Source: Setophaga petechia
Taxonomy: Eukaryota > Chordata > Aves > Passeriformes > Parulidae
Reading direction: 5' to 3'
Assembly: GCA_024362935.1 (NCBI GenBank)
Contig: JANCRA010000012.1
Coordinates: 4,092,001-4,156,000 of the forward strand
Length of the DNA: 64,000 bases
Numbering within the stretch: position 1 is the stretch's first letter; each line of letters starts with the position of its first letter. A program made the translations under genes and the position numbers. The notes beneath the pieces were generated by a model, which was not told the origin of the DNA, did not search any database, and saw nothing but the letters and a program-made list of their open reading frames with translations. Below are positions 25,701 to 35,596 of the stretch, one piece after another.

Positions 25701-26230
25701 AGAGAAGGTTATGATACCAGAGAGATCAGACATTACCCAGTGACTGTGATACCCCACCAAGAGGAGAGGGAAAAACTCAAAGCCAGCTTTGTTTTCCAAC
25801 CATTTGAGGGCATGAGGCACAGTGGGTGAAGGCTAGCCCGGTCCATGGGTGCAAACCTCACTGTCCTGCCCTGGTCAGCCCACTGAAGCAGGTGGCTGAA
25901 TTTGGCTATGACCACTTTGGGCTAACCCTGCTTCCCCTGACACTCACATCAATCCCTGACATGGGGAGGAGGGGGATGAGCTTAAGGGGTGAGCTGCACA
26001 CACTTTAGATAACAAGCTCTTCTGCTATCCAAAGGATACTTGGAAGTACTACCAGGCATCTCCACTGCTGTCCAAAACAGGTAGGTCCCATCCCTTAATC
26101 TCAGCCCTGCCACTTCTCCTCCCTACACCTGCTCATAAGCCAAAGGACTTGGGAAGGCTGCCCGGCTGGCTGATGTGCTGCAGGCAGTGCCAGCTGCCAG
26201 CAGGAGTGACTGAGGCCAGCCCTGCTTGTC
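25701..26230 (+). other. GC-richer block upstream of a polyadenylation-like site
   Basis: This stretch is distinctly richer in G+C than the flanking DNA and ends in a well-formed poly(A) signal (next entry). It could be a terminal exon of an unannotated transcript, an old retroviral LTR or a processed-gene fragment. I recognise none of these: the frames (at most about 60 codons) show no domain, and no primer-binding site or polypurine tract was seen. Confidence 0.25.
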
Positions 26231-26280
26231 AATAAAACAGCCCTTGACCCATCCTTTTAGCCTGGTGTGCGTGGGGCTTT
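26231..26280 (+). terminator. Candidate polyadenylation site
   Basis: A consensus AATAAA lies at 26231-26236. About 25-40 bases downstream is a G/T-rich element 'cctggtgtgcgtggggctttt' (around 26261-26281), the layout of a vertebrate cleavage and polyadenylation site on the plus strand. AATAAA alone is common in AT-rich DNA; the downstream G/T element is what raises this one above background. Whether it is used is unknown. Confidence 0.35.
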
Positions 26281-26281
26281 T

Positions 26282-27156
26282 GCATGTGACTGAGAGACAC
26301 ATAGACAGAGAGTGAAAAATTTAGCTGATTTGGGGAAATTGGTTCAAATTATGTTTGTGATCCTTAAGAAGGTGAATAAAGGGCTAAGGTTCAAATTCCC
26401 AGTGTCCCACACACAAACACAGACCGTGACCTTTTTAAATGTGGAGTCTTTTTTGACAGAAAATTGAATACAGGAATATGAAGGTACAACTATACATACT
26501 TCATAATGTGGTTCCTTAAAAATAGTTGCTGGTAAAACAAAATTTCTGCTACAAACAAAGTGTCATATTTGTAGTCAGTTCTCTGTTAATTTATCAGTCC
26601 TCAATTTCAAAAACTAGGGGCTATGTAGGGCCTATGTCCCCAGGAGTTCCTCTGGCAAAGGGGTTCCTCAGAATCTGGAAGACTGCCCAATTACAATTTA
26701 AAGAAATTTACAGCAAGGATGACTGACTACAGACAGAAGTCTCTAACAGCATCAGGAAAACAGAAAGGAAGGCTGTAAGAGGGTGATTGTGTGTGTCAGA
26801 GCACTTTGTTTTCTCATATGAGTGAAGTGAGGACAATTTTTCTTGTTAAGTTTTGCAGTGAGTGGAACCAAGGTCCTATTTGCTTTTTTTTTCTTTCTTC
26901 TTTTCTTCTCTCTTTCTTTTACTGTGTGCAGACTCTCTACTAACATGAAAAACTTACATTGTTTATTATGGACTTTTTTTTAGACTTACATGTGGTAACA
27001 AAAAGGGGCCCTTAACTTAAAATTCTACTTTGAGCAGAATGGGGAGAAAATACAACATTGCTTTTAGCTCTGGGCTTGGGAAGGGAAACTGTAGATGTCT
27101 TCTTCCCTTGGGAACTAAAAGGAGCTGCCAGAGAGCTCTTGTTGCACTGGAAATTC
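26282..27156. other. Unique DNA with a short pyrimidine tract
   Basis: Nothing gene-like is supported. A 38-nt homopyrimidine run (26883-26920, T/C only) sits in the middle. Confidence 0.5.
26883..26920. repeat. Polypyrimidine tract
   Basis: The plus strand contains only C and T from 26883 to 26920 ('ctttttttttctttcttc' and following). It is low-complexity sequence. A downstream AG acceptor with plausible exon was not found. Confidence 0.85.
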
Positions 27157-27867
27157 CAGAATTATCAGGGAATTGTTTAGGTCAGAAAGGACCTCTAATA
27201 ACACTGAGTCCCAGCCATTAACCCAGCATTAAGTCCACCACTAAACACTGTCCCTAAGTGCCACATCTACATGTCTTTTAAATATCCCCAGGGATGTGAT
27301 TCCAACCCTTCCCTGTTCCAACGCTTGATCACTATTTCAGTGGAGAAATTCTTGCTAATATCTGATCTAAACCTCCACTGGTGCCACTTGAGGTCATTTT
27401 CTCTCATCCCATCATGTATTACTCATGTGCAAAATTCAACTCCACCTGGCTAGAGCCTCCTTTCAGGTGGTTGTAGAGATGAGGGTGGGTGCTGCAATAA
27501 GGTCACCCCTGAGCCTCCTTCCCTCCAGGCAGAACACCCCCAGCTCCCTCAGCTGCCCCTTATCAAACTTCTGCTCCAGACCCTGCACCAGCTCTGCTGC
27601 CCTTCTCTGGACACACTCCAGCACACTCCTCGTAGAGAGGAGGCAGAACTGAGCACAGGGTTTGAGGTGTGGCCTTACCAGTGCTGAGTACAAAGGGACA
27701 GTAATTGCCCTGGTCCTGCTGGCCACACCATTTTTCACCAAAGAAACCATGCACCTCTCCAAGTCATCATCAGTTAGTTTCTCCAGGAGAATGCTTTGGG
27801 AGACAGCTTCAAAGGCTTGAATAAAGGGCAGGTAGACCCTCTTCCAAGGGTCACTTTGTCATAGAAG
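27157..27867 (-). mobile_element. CR1 LINE with internal deletion
   Basis: In minus orientation, the CR1 3' end lies at about 27157-27180 ('gaattgtttaggtcagaaagg' inverted tail). The element runs leftward from a 5' truncation at 27867 within the reverse transcriptase region ('ggtagaccc', 'gtcactttgtcatagaag'). It differs in subfamily character from the 21.9-kb copy: its tail carries the 'accattaacccagcattaag' and 'ccctaagtgccacatct' boxes. Relative to a normal CR1 several hundred bases are missing between the 'ILLEKL' block and the '[11 protein letters not shown]' block, so an internal deletion has joined two parts of ORF2. Confidence 0.9.
27463..27840 (-). pseudogene. CR1 ORF2 remnant across a deletion junction
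   Basis: The minus strand reads the start of the block '[14 protein letters not shown]', then directly '[21 protein letters not shown]' and on to '[16 protein letters not shown]' and '[18 protein letters not shown]'. These are recognisable CR1 ORF2 C-terminal blocks. The catalytic F/YADD region and following connection segment are absent because of the internal deletion. About 100 codons remain open up to 27762, which is fortuitous preservation and not evidence of function. Confidence 0.85.
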
Positions 27868-28212
27868 TACCTCCTTCCATACCTAAAGGGGACTTAATAG
27901 GAAATTGGGAAGGGACTTGCAGATTCTTGGAGGGTCATGTAGTGATAGGACAAGGAGAAATGGCCTTAAAATGAAGGAAGGTAGGTTTAGACTTGATATT
28001 AGGAAGAAATTCTTTACTATAAGAGTGGTGAGGCACTGGACTGGTTTGTCCTGAGAGGGCATGGACTCCCCATCCCTGGATGTGCTCAGGGCCAGGCTGG
28101 ATGGGGCTCTGAGCACCAGGTCTAGTGGAAAATGTTATTGCTCATGGAAGGGGAGTTGGAACTAGATGATTTCTAAGATCCCTTCCAACCCAAACCATTC
28201 AACAATTTTACA
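27868..28212 (+). mobile_element. CR1 LINE 3'-end copy
   Basis: A plus-oriented CR1 tail of about 345 bp runs from 'ccatacctaaaggggactt' through 'gacaaggagaaatggcctt', 'gatattaggaagaaattcttt', 'gccaggctggatggggctctgagca' and 'gttggaactagatgat' to 'cccttccaacccaaaccattc' near 28200. Its 5' truncated end abuts the 5' end of the minus-oriented copy with no recognisable spacer. It is non-coding. Confidence 0.93.
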
Positions 28213-28786
28213 ACACCAGAGATCAGGATCAGAAGATCAGATCAAGAGAAAAAAACATTTTCACGAGCTGAGGACTTTTCCTAGCTCTCTTTTTAGTTTC
28301 TGGGAGTTGTCCATAGAAAAGGGTTGCACCATTGTGCCTGGAACAGGGATTGTTTGCTCATGCAATCCCATCCCATGGCCATCATAAGTATTAGTATTCC
28401 AATCCTGTATTGAACTGGTGCAGGAGATTGGCCAAATGATTCAGAAACATCTAAGATGGATTATAATCAAGCCCATTTGCTCTTTTTTATTGGAAATATC
28501 TCCTGTCTGACTCACCTTCAAGTGTGGCTGAACCTTACTGTTTCACCCCTGCAGCTTCCAATCTGACCTTCTGCCTCAGCGCTGTGGCTGTGAGTGCCCT
28601 GCCCAGACATGCACTGGGAGCTCCTGGTTACCAGGCTGGGAGAAAACAGGGCAGTCCAGGGCATGGTGTACAGCCAGGAACCCTTACCACCCTAAACATG
28701 GCCCCACCCATGAAGGGAATGGTCTTTGGCCTGTGCTATCCTGTGAAAGGCTTCTGGGTATTATCCTAGGCCGTGTAAGTATGCTG
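28213..28786. other. Unique DNA, nothing firmly recognised
   Basis: The region 28.5-28.75 kb is GC-richer. It contains 'cccctgcag' near 28551 and 'ctgtgagtgcc' near 28590, which resemble an acceptor and donor about 40 bp apart. The interval is too short and unsupported to call an exon. Confidence 0.4.
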
Positions 28787-28892
28787 AAACTCTGGCATGG
28801 GACTTCAATGGTTACAGAAAAAGTTTGTTTTCAAGTATTCCAAAACTCTGACATGGGACTTCAGCGGTTACAGAAAAAGTTCATTTTCACCT
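28787..28892. repeat. 56-bp tandem duplication
   Basis: Two copies start at 28787 and 28843. Over the first 48 aligned bases they differ at five positions, all transitions. The second copy ends near 28892, lacking the last few bases of the unit. It is a two-copy minisatellite seed in otherwise unique sequence. Confidence 0.88.
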
Positions 28893-30499
28893 AGATAGAT
28901 CCCATAAATCCTCACAAAAATACGTGAAAAATCAATCACTCAGTTAAAAAATTTGATTTAGGACAGCTCCCATGATTTCTCAAACAGAAAGGGAGAAATT
29001 ATGTAGAGCAGTTAATAAGCTGACCAAGTAGATAAATGAATAAATATGCTCACACACTTTTCAAGTAATAATAATGTAACAAAGCACAATACTCATTAGA
29101 AATATCTGAGCTATCTGTAGGTCAAAGAAAAACAGGTTTTCTCTTCAGGATGAGTAATAACATTATTAGAACTTATTATCAGCATCTTAAATATTAATCA
29201 TAGAAATATGACACTAACATAATTTCTGGAAAAGGATGTTACATCTTAAGTAAATAATTCTGTAGCATTATCTCTTTCCTCTTACATTCTCAATTATTTG
29301 CTCCCTAATTCTACCCTCCACCAAGTTCAAGACCCTGACATGATTTTGTATGTGATTAAAGCAATGATAGCTTGAATTGTTCTGCATATCTTCATTAGCG
29401 TCAGATCAAAATAATTTCAGATCAGTGTCAATTCCCAAGCAATATTGTCATGATGATCTCACTGCCTTGCAGGAGAATCTGAAGTGATTGCAGCCAGGTC
29501 CAGCCCTCAGTGGAATGGTGTCATTTCCTTCCTCTGGCTCACCTGCCCACCTTTCACCCTGCATTACCCAGGCTTCTTCATCTCTTTTAGGGCAATAATC
29601 CGCCTGAGTCATATATGACAGAAATAGGCCATGGGTTATTCTTATGTTGGAAAATGGGTTATTCTTATAAAAGTGAATCCAAATATTTCTGACACACTTT
29701 GGATACACACTAGCTAAGGCACCAAACATACTGTTGTTATGATATTGGCAAAATACATAATTAGAATTGTGCATGTCCATGTTTAATTGACTGGTACTAA
29801 TTTCCTTTACAAAAGCAACATTAAGAAAATTATTTTGTGGAGGAATTGGATGAAGTGTGTCATAATATTTAATGATCTTACTTGTTCCAGTGCCTGAATT
29901 AATGACATGTCACCTTACTGAAAGATGGATTTATGAGTGATTTAGTTTCAGCTCAGTTCCTCTGTTTATCATCTTTCACCACAATGGGAAATATAACATT
30001 CAAACAATTCCAAAATAAGAAAAATAAATAAAATTTATGATGACAGTTTCCCAGTATAATTGTCCTGAATGTTTAATATTTTGACATCTGCATTATTAAA
30101 CCAAATTGCTTCATTTTCATTCAGTGACTGTGAGTGGAGTTGCAAATCTTGCAAATGTCAGTGAACAACATCCACATGAAACCTCCACTTCTTTGTGATG
30201 TACAGGCACCTCCTTGGGCAGATTAACTGTACTGTGGACATTGGCTGATTCAGCACCATGAAAACAGCTGTGCTGCTTCTTCAGCAGTCTTGGGTCTGCC
30301 ATTAGTGTTATGGTTTTCACGTCATGACCTGTCTGAACAAATAATCTGTCCAGAACTTTACTTGGCTTCAGGAAGGATGGGCAGACCTCATCTCCCTTAC
30401 CAGAAAAAGGAGTCCATAAGAAAACAAGGTGCAGTGAACCAATGACTTCCAGACTTAGTTACTACAGATAAGCTTTGGTTTATTAATTTATTAACAGGA

Positions 30500-30552
30500 G
30501 TTGAATTTTTGGTCCTTCTGGGTTCTTTCAGGATTCTATGACTTCATGGTTA
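30500..30552 (+). mobile_element. Possible CR1 tail remnant
   Basis: 'gagttgaatttttggtcc', followed by 'ttctgggttctttcaggattctatgac', resembles a decayed CR1 terminus in plus orientation (the ggttgga...ggtcc...ttccaacc...gattctatga pattern). Fewer than 50 bases align by eye, so it may be coincidental. Confidence 0.3.
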
Positions 30553-30849
30553 TGGTTTGTATTAGACCTCAATGACTTGGTGTTAGAGTGAGAGTTGCTG
30601 CTGGAAGCAAATGAAGCTGAGAGTGTTGGTACCATGTTGTTCAGGGTGCACTAACTCAGGTGGAGAGCAACTCTAGTGCAGAGCCTGACCTGGAAACTGA
30701 TGCTGCACTCAGCTCTGGAATTGGAAGCACTGGGAAACATGGGCATGTGGAATGTCACAGACATGGCTCTGCATAGTTATAACTTTACAGTGAGCAGGAA
30801 CACAAAATCAACAAACAATTCAGTTTAGAATTGTACCTGGAAACATTTT

Positions 30850-30965
30850 GATCCAAACACCTTCTCAAAGCAGGGCAGTTTGAAGACAGTTCAAGTTGCT
30901 GAAAGGCAGACATTGCATTGCACCAGTCAACACTGGTGGTGTCCAGAATTTTCCAGTTTCTAGAT
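30850..30965 (-). mobile_element. Possible degraded CR1 3' fragment
   Basis: 'gatccaaacaccttctcaaagcaggg', followed by 'gttcaagttgctgaaaggc', resembles the inverted CR1 3' region (gtccaac...ctgctcaaagcagggtca...gagcaggttgctcagg). Divergence is high and the downstream boxes are poorly preserved. A profile search would decide. Confidence 0.35.
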
Positions 30966-33900
30966 GCTCAAGATTCTTTATATTGAATAAACCAGGAAAA
31001 CCACAGAACGAGTTCACTCTGTCCTTCAGTCTTATCACTGACAGACTGTTTCATGCTAAAATATAATCAAACTTTCCTTATTCCTATGGAAATCAGTAAC
31101 AGATTCAGTAAGTCAATAGTACTTCCATAATGTGAAATGGGTATAAGTAAAAAGAAAATCAAAGCCAGAAATATTTTATAGTGGTGATTTCTGCCCCATG
31201 GCTTTTTCCTCAGTCCTCTTCCCTCAGGCAGAATCCAGTTTCCACTCTATAGCTTTCCAAGCCAAGAGTGGTGGAAAGGAGTCCACAGCAGTGTGTATTC
31301 CTCAATGAGGAAACTTTATGATAACTTCATTCCTCTTGCTTCATTTTACTTCATCTGTCACCTTGTCAGGCCTGGGGAACACTTGATGATCATCCTGGCT
31401 TTCAATGTATTCAGGGAGAAGGTGTGCTGGTTCTTTTACTATGCAGCTTTCTGTATAATAGAGGTCTCAAAACACCCAAGTGTGTTCTGTCATATAGAAT
31501 AAACTACCTTTGTATAAACACCTACACAAAGGCATAACTGAATTCTAGGTTTATGCAAAGTGGATCCGAGGGAAAGATTAAATCTCTAGTTAAAAAAAAA
31601 AAAACAAAGCAAACAACAACTTAGCTTGCTACAGTTAATTAGAAAAGAAATAAAACATTTACTAAATGATAGTTATGTGTAAGTGTATGTAAGTATAGCA
31701 CACTTAGATAACCCTTAGTAAAAGAGCTGGGAGCTGGAAGCAGTCTTACCACAGCAGCACGGGGTACCACACAATGGAGCTTACTCCTTGCAGCAGCACA
31801 GCAAACCTGGCTGTTCCTGTCCTCCTTACAAAACAGAATGCAGACAAAACATCCACTTGCATCCTTAAGTTTTTAAATCAAGACAGATTTATGAGGCGTG
31901 TAGACTTTCATTGCAAAGTAAAAAGCATCATGACAATGCAATCCAGCCCTCATAAAATGAAACCTATACATAAAAGTAGTCCAAAATCCCCTCATAGTTA
32001 ATTAAGGAGAGAGCTAAAAAAAAAAAAAAAAAAGAGTGGCAAAATACCAATAACTTTCTCCAATTTGAAGAACTACTAGTAACTCTATCACAGGCAAAAT
32101 AGAGACGAGGAAATCTGTTACGTATGAATCTGTATGCATTTATTATTATGTTTTCAAATAAGTTTTGAGATCCTTCAGAGTCTGGTTTTGGCTCTCTTTT
32201 TTGTTGCCTCACAAGTTACAGCAGCCAGGAAAAACTCTGGCTTTGTTCTGGACAAGGGGTTTTCCAGATATTTGTTGAGGTTAAGAGTCAGTTTTGCATG
32301 GATTTGGCCTAGAGAAAAGTGTTCAAGAGAAGAGAATTTAAATAAGCTAGAATCCCCAAAGCAAAGATAATCAGAAGCTAAGAAAGTGTTGTGGTTTAAA
32401 TAGAGAGTCTGAAAAATCCAGTGAGAGATGTCAGGCACATCACACAATCTCTCTGCCTCCATTCTCCAGCTGTAAAATAGAGATAATATTTCTCCTCTAA
32501 TTCTCCAGGAGGTTATAGCATAAATTCATTAACATTTTTAAGGCATTCAGATGTTGTGTGAATATCTGAGAGCAAAAAAGGAAACTGTTGTTAGTGAATG
32601 AAGGCCTTATAACTTGTTATATAGATAAGTCTTGATCCCTTTTATATTTCCCATGGAAATTTGAACTTAATTCTGGAAAAGAATGCAAAGACAGAAAATG
32701 GGTTCTTTGAGGACCAAAGCCAGGGATCATTAATATCTCTAAGGGGGAAAAGGACTAATAACCTCTTAATATTTGCAATCTCAGCTCCTATCCCTGTTCA
32801 CATTCATATTACTTCTGCCTTTTCTGTTGCTCTTCTATTCCCATTTTTTATAATGAGTGGTAAAATAACCCTTCTATGTAATATAATATCAGGTTATTTT
32901 AATGAGACTCTCTGAAATTTACTCTTGTTATTAATAAGGAAAGATAAGCAATGAAATATTGGTCTTGTTGAGACCAATAGGGTTTTTCTGTTGATCTCAG
33001 TAGAACCAGGACTTGATGCACGAATTGATACTGACACCTTAGACCCCTTGTCAGCTCTGACATATCTTTGAGTGAAAGAGCATTGACTTTGTTGCAGATC
33101 CTAACAGGAAAACATGATTTCAATATAATCTTTTGAGGGTTTATTTTCTACCCAAGAGAAATAATTGGTACCCAGGATAAGAGTTCATTCAGCAGGAGAG
33201 TGGTCTCATACACACTTGTGTTCTGATTCCCTCAGTACTTGAGTCAGAGATGAAGGCAAATTTGAGGTGACCTTTTGGTCTCTTTCCTTCTATGGTTGAA
33301 TGACTGTTCGTAGGCAAATAGTAGAACATATCAAGAACAAGGAGTATTGTCTGACTGGAAAAAAACATCTCAATGTAGCTATGAAAGGTCTGCCTAGTCT
33401 TATTCAATAATTATTTTAAAAGCTCAGAGATTTTTGTATTTGGTCTGAAGTGCTGGCTTATAAAAGCATGTGACAACCTGTAAGATATAAACAGAATTTA
33501 CCATAAAGAATAATTATTTGTATCAGGTATTTATAAGGTTGACAACCAAGGGAAAAGAGGTATAACATCAAGACAGTGAAACTGAAAAACAGTGAATAAA
33601 AGTATTAACAGCTTTCCTTTCATATTTTTCTTTCTTTTTTGCTTCTGTATCCAATAATATACATCAAGCAATGACTTATATAAATTATTGTTTACTGTGA
33701 TGCCATTCTTTCAAATACAAGGAGCTAAATGTGTGGTCCACATCATAAAGGGCAAGCAGATTATTGATTGGAGGTTCATTTCTCAGCATCTATTTGTTAG
33801 GAAAATTATTTAAATACAGACAACATTTAAACTTGTCAGAATTAAAATGTCTCCAGTCTTCAAGCACCTGTTGGATCAATTTGGAGATAAGTAGAACTCA

Positions 33901-35518
33901 GAGTTGTGACTGACTCAAACCAAAAATGAAAAGTAGTCATTTTGTGAATATGTATTATTTACAAAATCAGAATGGATATCAGGAGTTTTCATAATTGCAA
34001 AAATACCAATTACACTCACAGGAAAGAGATAGTGTAGAAGAGATACTATAGTACATTTGATGCTCAATTTGATCTCTTCAGCACTGTGGATACCTAGGGC
34101 CCAAGGTATTTACTGTCATTCCTTAGAAATGTTCCAGTTGAAGGACATACTTGTCACCTTACTGAACTCTTCTCTGTGTCTTGCAGGTTTCAATGTAAAA
34201 CTTTTTTCAATACAAATACATAACCTGGGCCTCTTTTATTGCATCTAACTTTGTAAGCATATGAAAGAGTATGATCAGCTTCGTACAAATAAGTATGTCA
34301 GTTTTATCTTTATTTGTTGACCACCAGAGATCCAGTGAAAAATATTGGGTTTTTTTTTAATGGAAGGATACTCCTTTAGTTTCTTATTACTCAGATTAAT
34401 TCGAGAGAATAGAATTTCCCATATTTTTTCTTTTTAACATAAGTGCATCTTTAAGTTCCTAGTGGTTTTGGGGACCTGATTTGCCAGCATTGATGATTAT
34501 GGAATGAACTAAATTTTGTCAATAGAAATACAAGAGGAAAATTAAAAGGGTACTAAAGGGTACATTTACTAATTAGAAAGGGATTGGTGTAAGATTTGTC
34601 CCTGCTGGTGAAAGCCTGAGATCAACTCTATTTTGACAGATTTCCAGTGACTAAGTTTTGTAAGGCTTACTCACGAGTACCAGATGACCCCACAAAAACC
34701 TAAAATCAGTTATGACATTCAAATCAGAACACAAAGTTCCCATGGATCTGTGCCCAGAAGCTGCTCCTGTGGATGCCCAGGAGTGTTTTGGTCTGGGGAC
34801 CAAACAGTTGCCCAAGTTCTGTAATAACACAATAATGCCTTGTTACACTGTAAAGCAGAGTCACCGTGTTTTTGTGTACCAAAAATCTTGTTGCTACCTC
34901 ACTCACCATTTTGTAGTTTTGCCATAAATAATTTAGTGTTTATTAATCACTCTGCTCTGCTAACTGCTGCCACGATCCCACTCTTCCGTCCCTCGCCTTT
35001 AATTTATTTAATTTGCCTTCATAAGAAAAGAACTGATGAAGACTAGGATAAAATATAACAACTCATAAAGAGGCAAAAAGAACATATGCACTAAAAGATA
35101 CATGTCAAGTGTTCAATATTTTGTGAATTGATGAGCAATTCTAGAATGGTGGCTTACTCTAAGAAAGGCTGGAAGAACCACCTGGGCACCACACGACTCA
35201 GTCCCAGTTTGCAAAGTCAGGTTCCAATCAAAACCTCACAGCAGTATGTAGATCATATCCTGAGCTGAGTTATAAAAGTCAAATGAGCATTTTAATTAGC
35301 GTCTTAGCTGCTGAGAAGTCAGCTTCTCTCCCAGCTGATTGATCAACCTGAGGATCTTGCTTCTGCCTCCCTGTGCTCCCCTCAGCACTCCCTGCCCCAT
35401 CAATTTGGCTTGTGCTCCTTTCATGACTCATTGAGGGTGACACCTCTCAGGAGAGGGCTTGTAGTGGCAGCAAGTACACTTGAGAGACCAACACTGCTCC
35501 ATGTCCCTCTTGCTACAG

Positions 35519-35596
35519 CATGGTTACCTATCCTCTGAGAGAGACTGGAGAGGAAAATACCTTCTCTATGTTTTGTGAGAACTGCTCCAGCATCAG
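35519..35596 (+). other. Exon-like 78-bp segment, unassigned
   Basis: The segment is preceded by a pyrimidine-rich acceptor ('ccctcttgctacag' ending 35518) and followed by a donor 'cag|gtgagag' at 35597. One frame is open throughout and begins with ATG at 35520 in a strong start context (A at -3, G at +4), reading MVTYPLRETG... and ending ...CENCSSI. I do not recognise the product. Splice-like pairs arise by chance in 64 kb, so this is a candidate only. Confidence 0.2.

Larger units (their letters stand above)
28893..35518. other. Unique AT-rich DNA, about 6.6 kb
   Basis: Other than the weak CR1-like stretches listed below and A-runs at about 31,591-31,602 and 32,017-32,034, I see no supported feature. 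Open frames are below 110 codons and show no recognisable domains. Confidence 0.5.

Noticed and set aside
27157..28212. Single CR1 with twin-primed 5' inversion
   Set aside because: Both halves carry their own complete CR1 3' tail, which one inverted element would not have.
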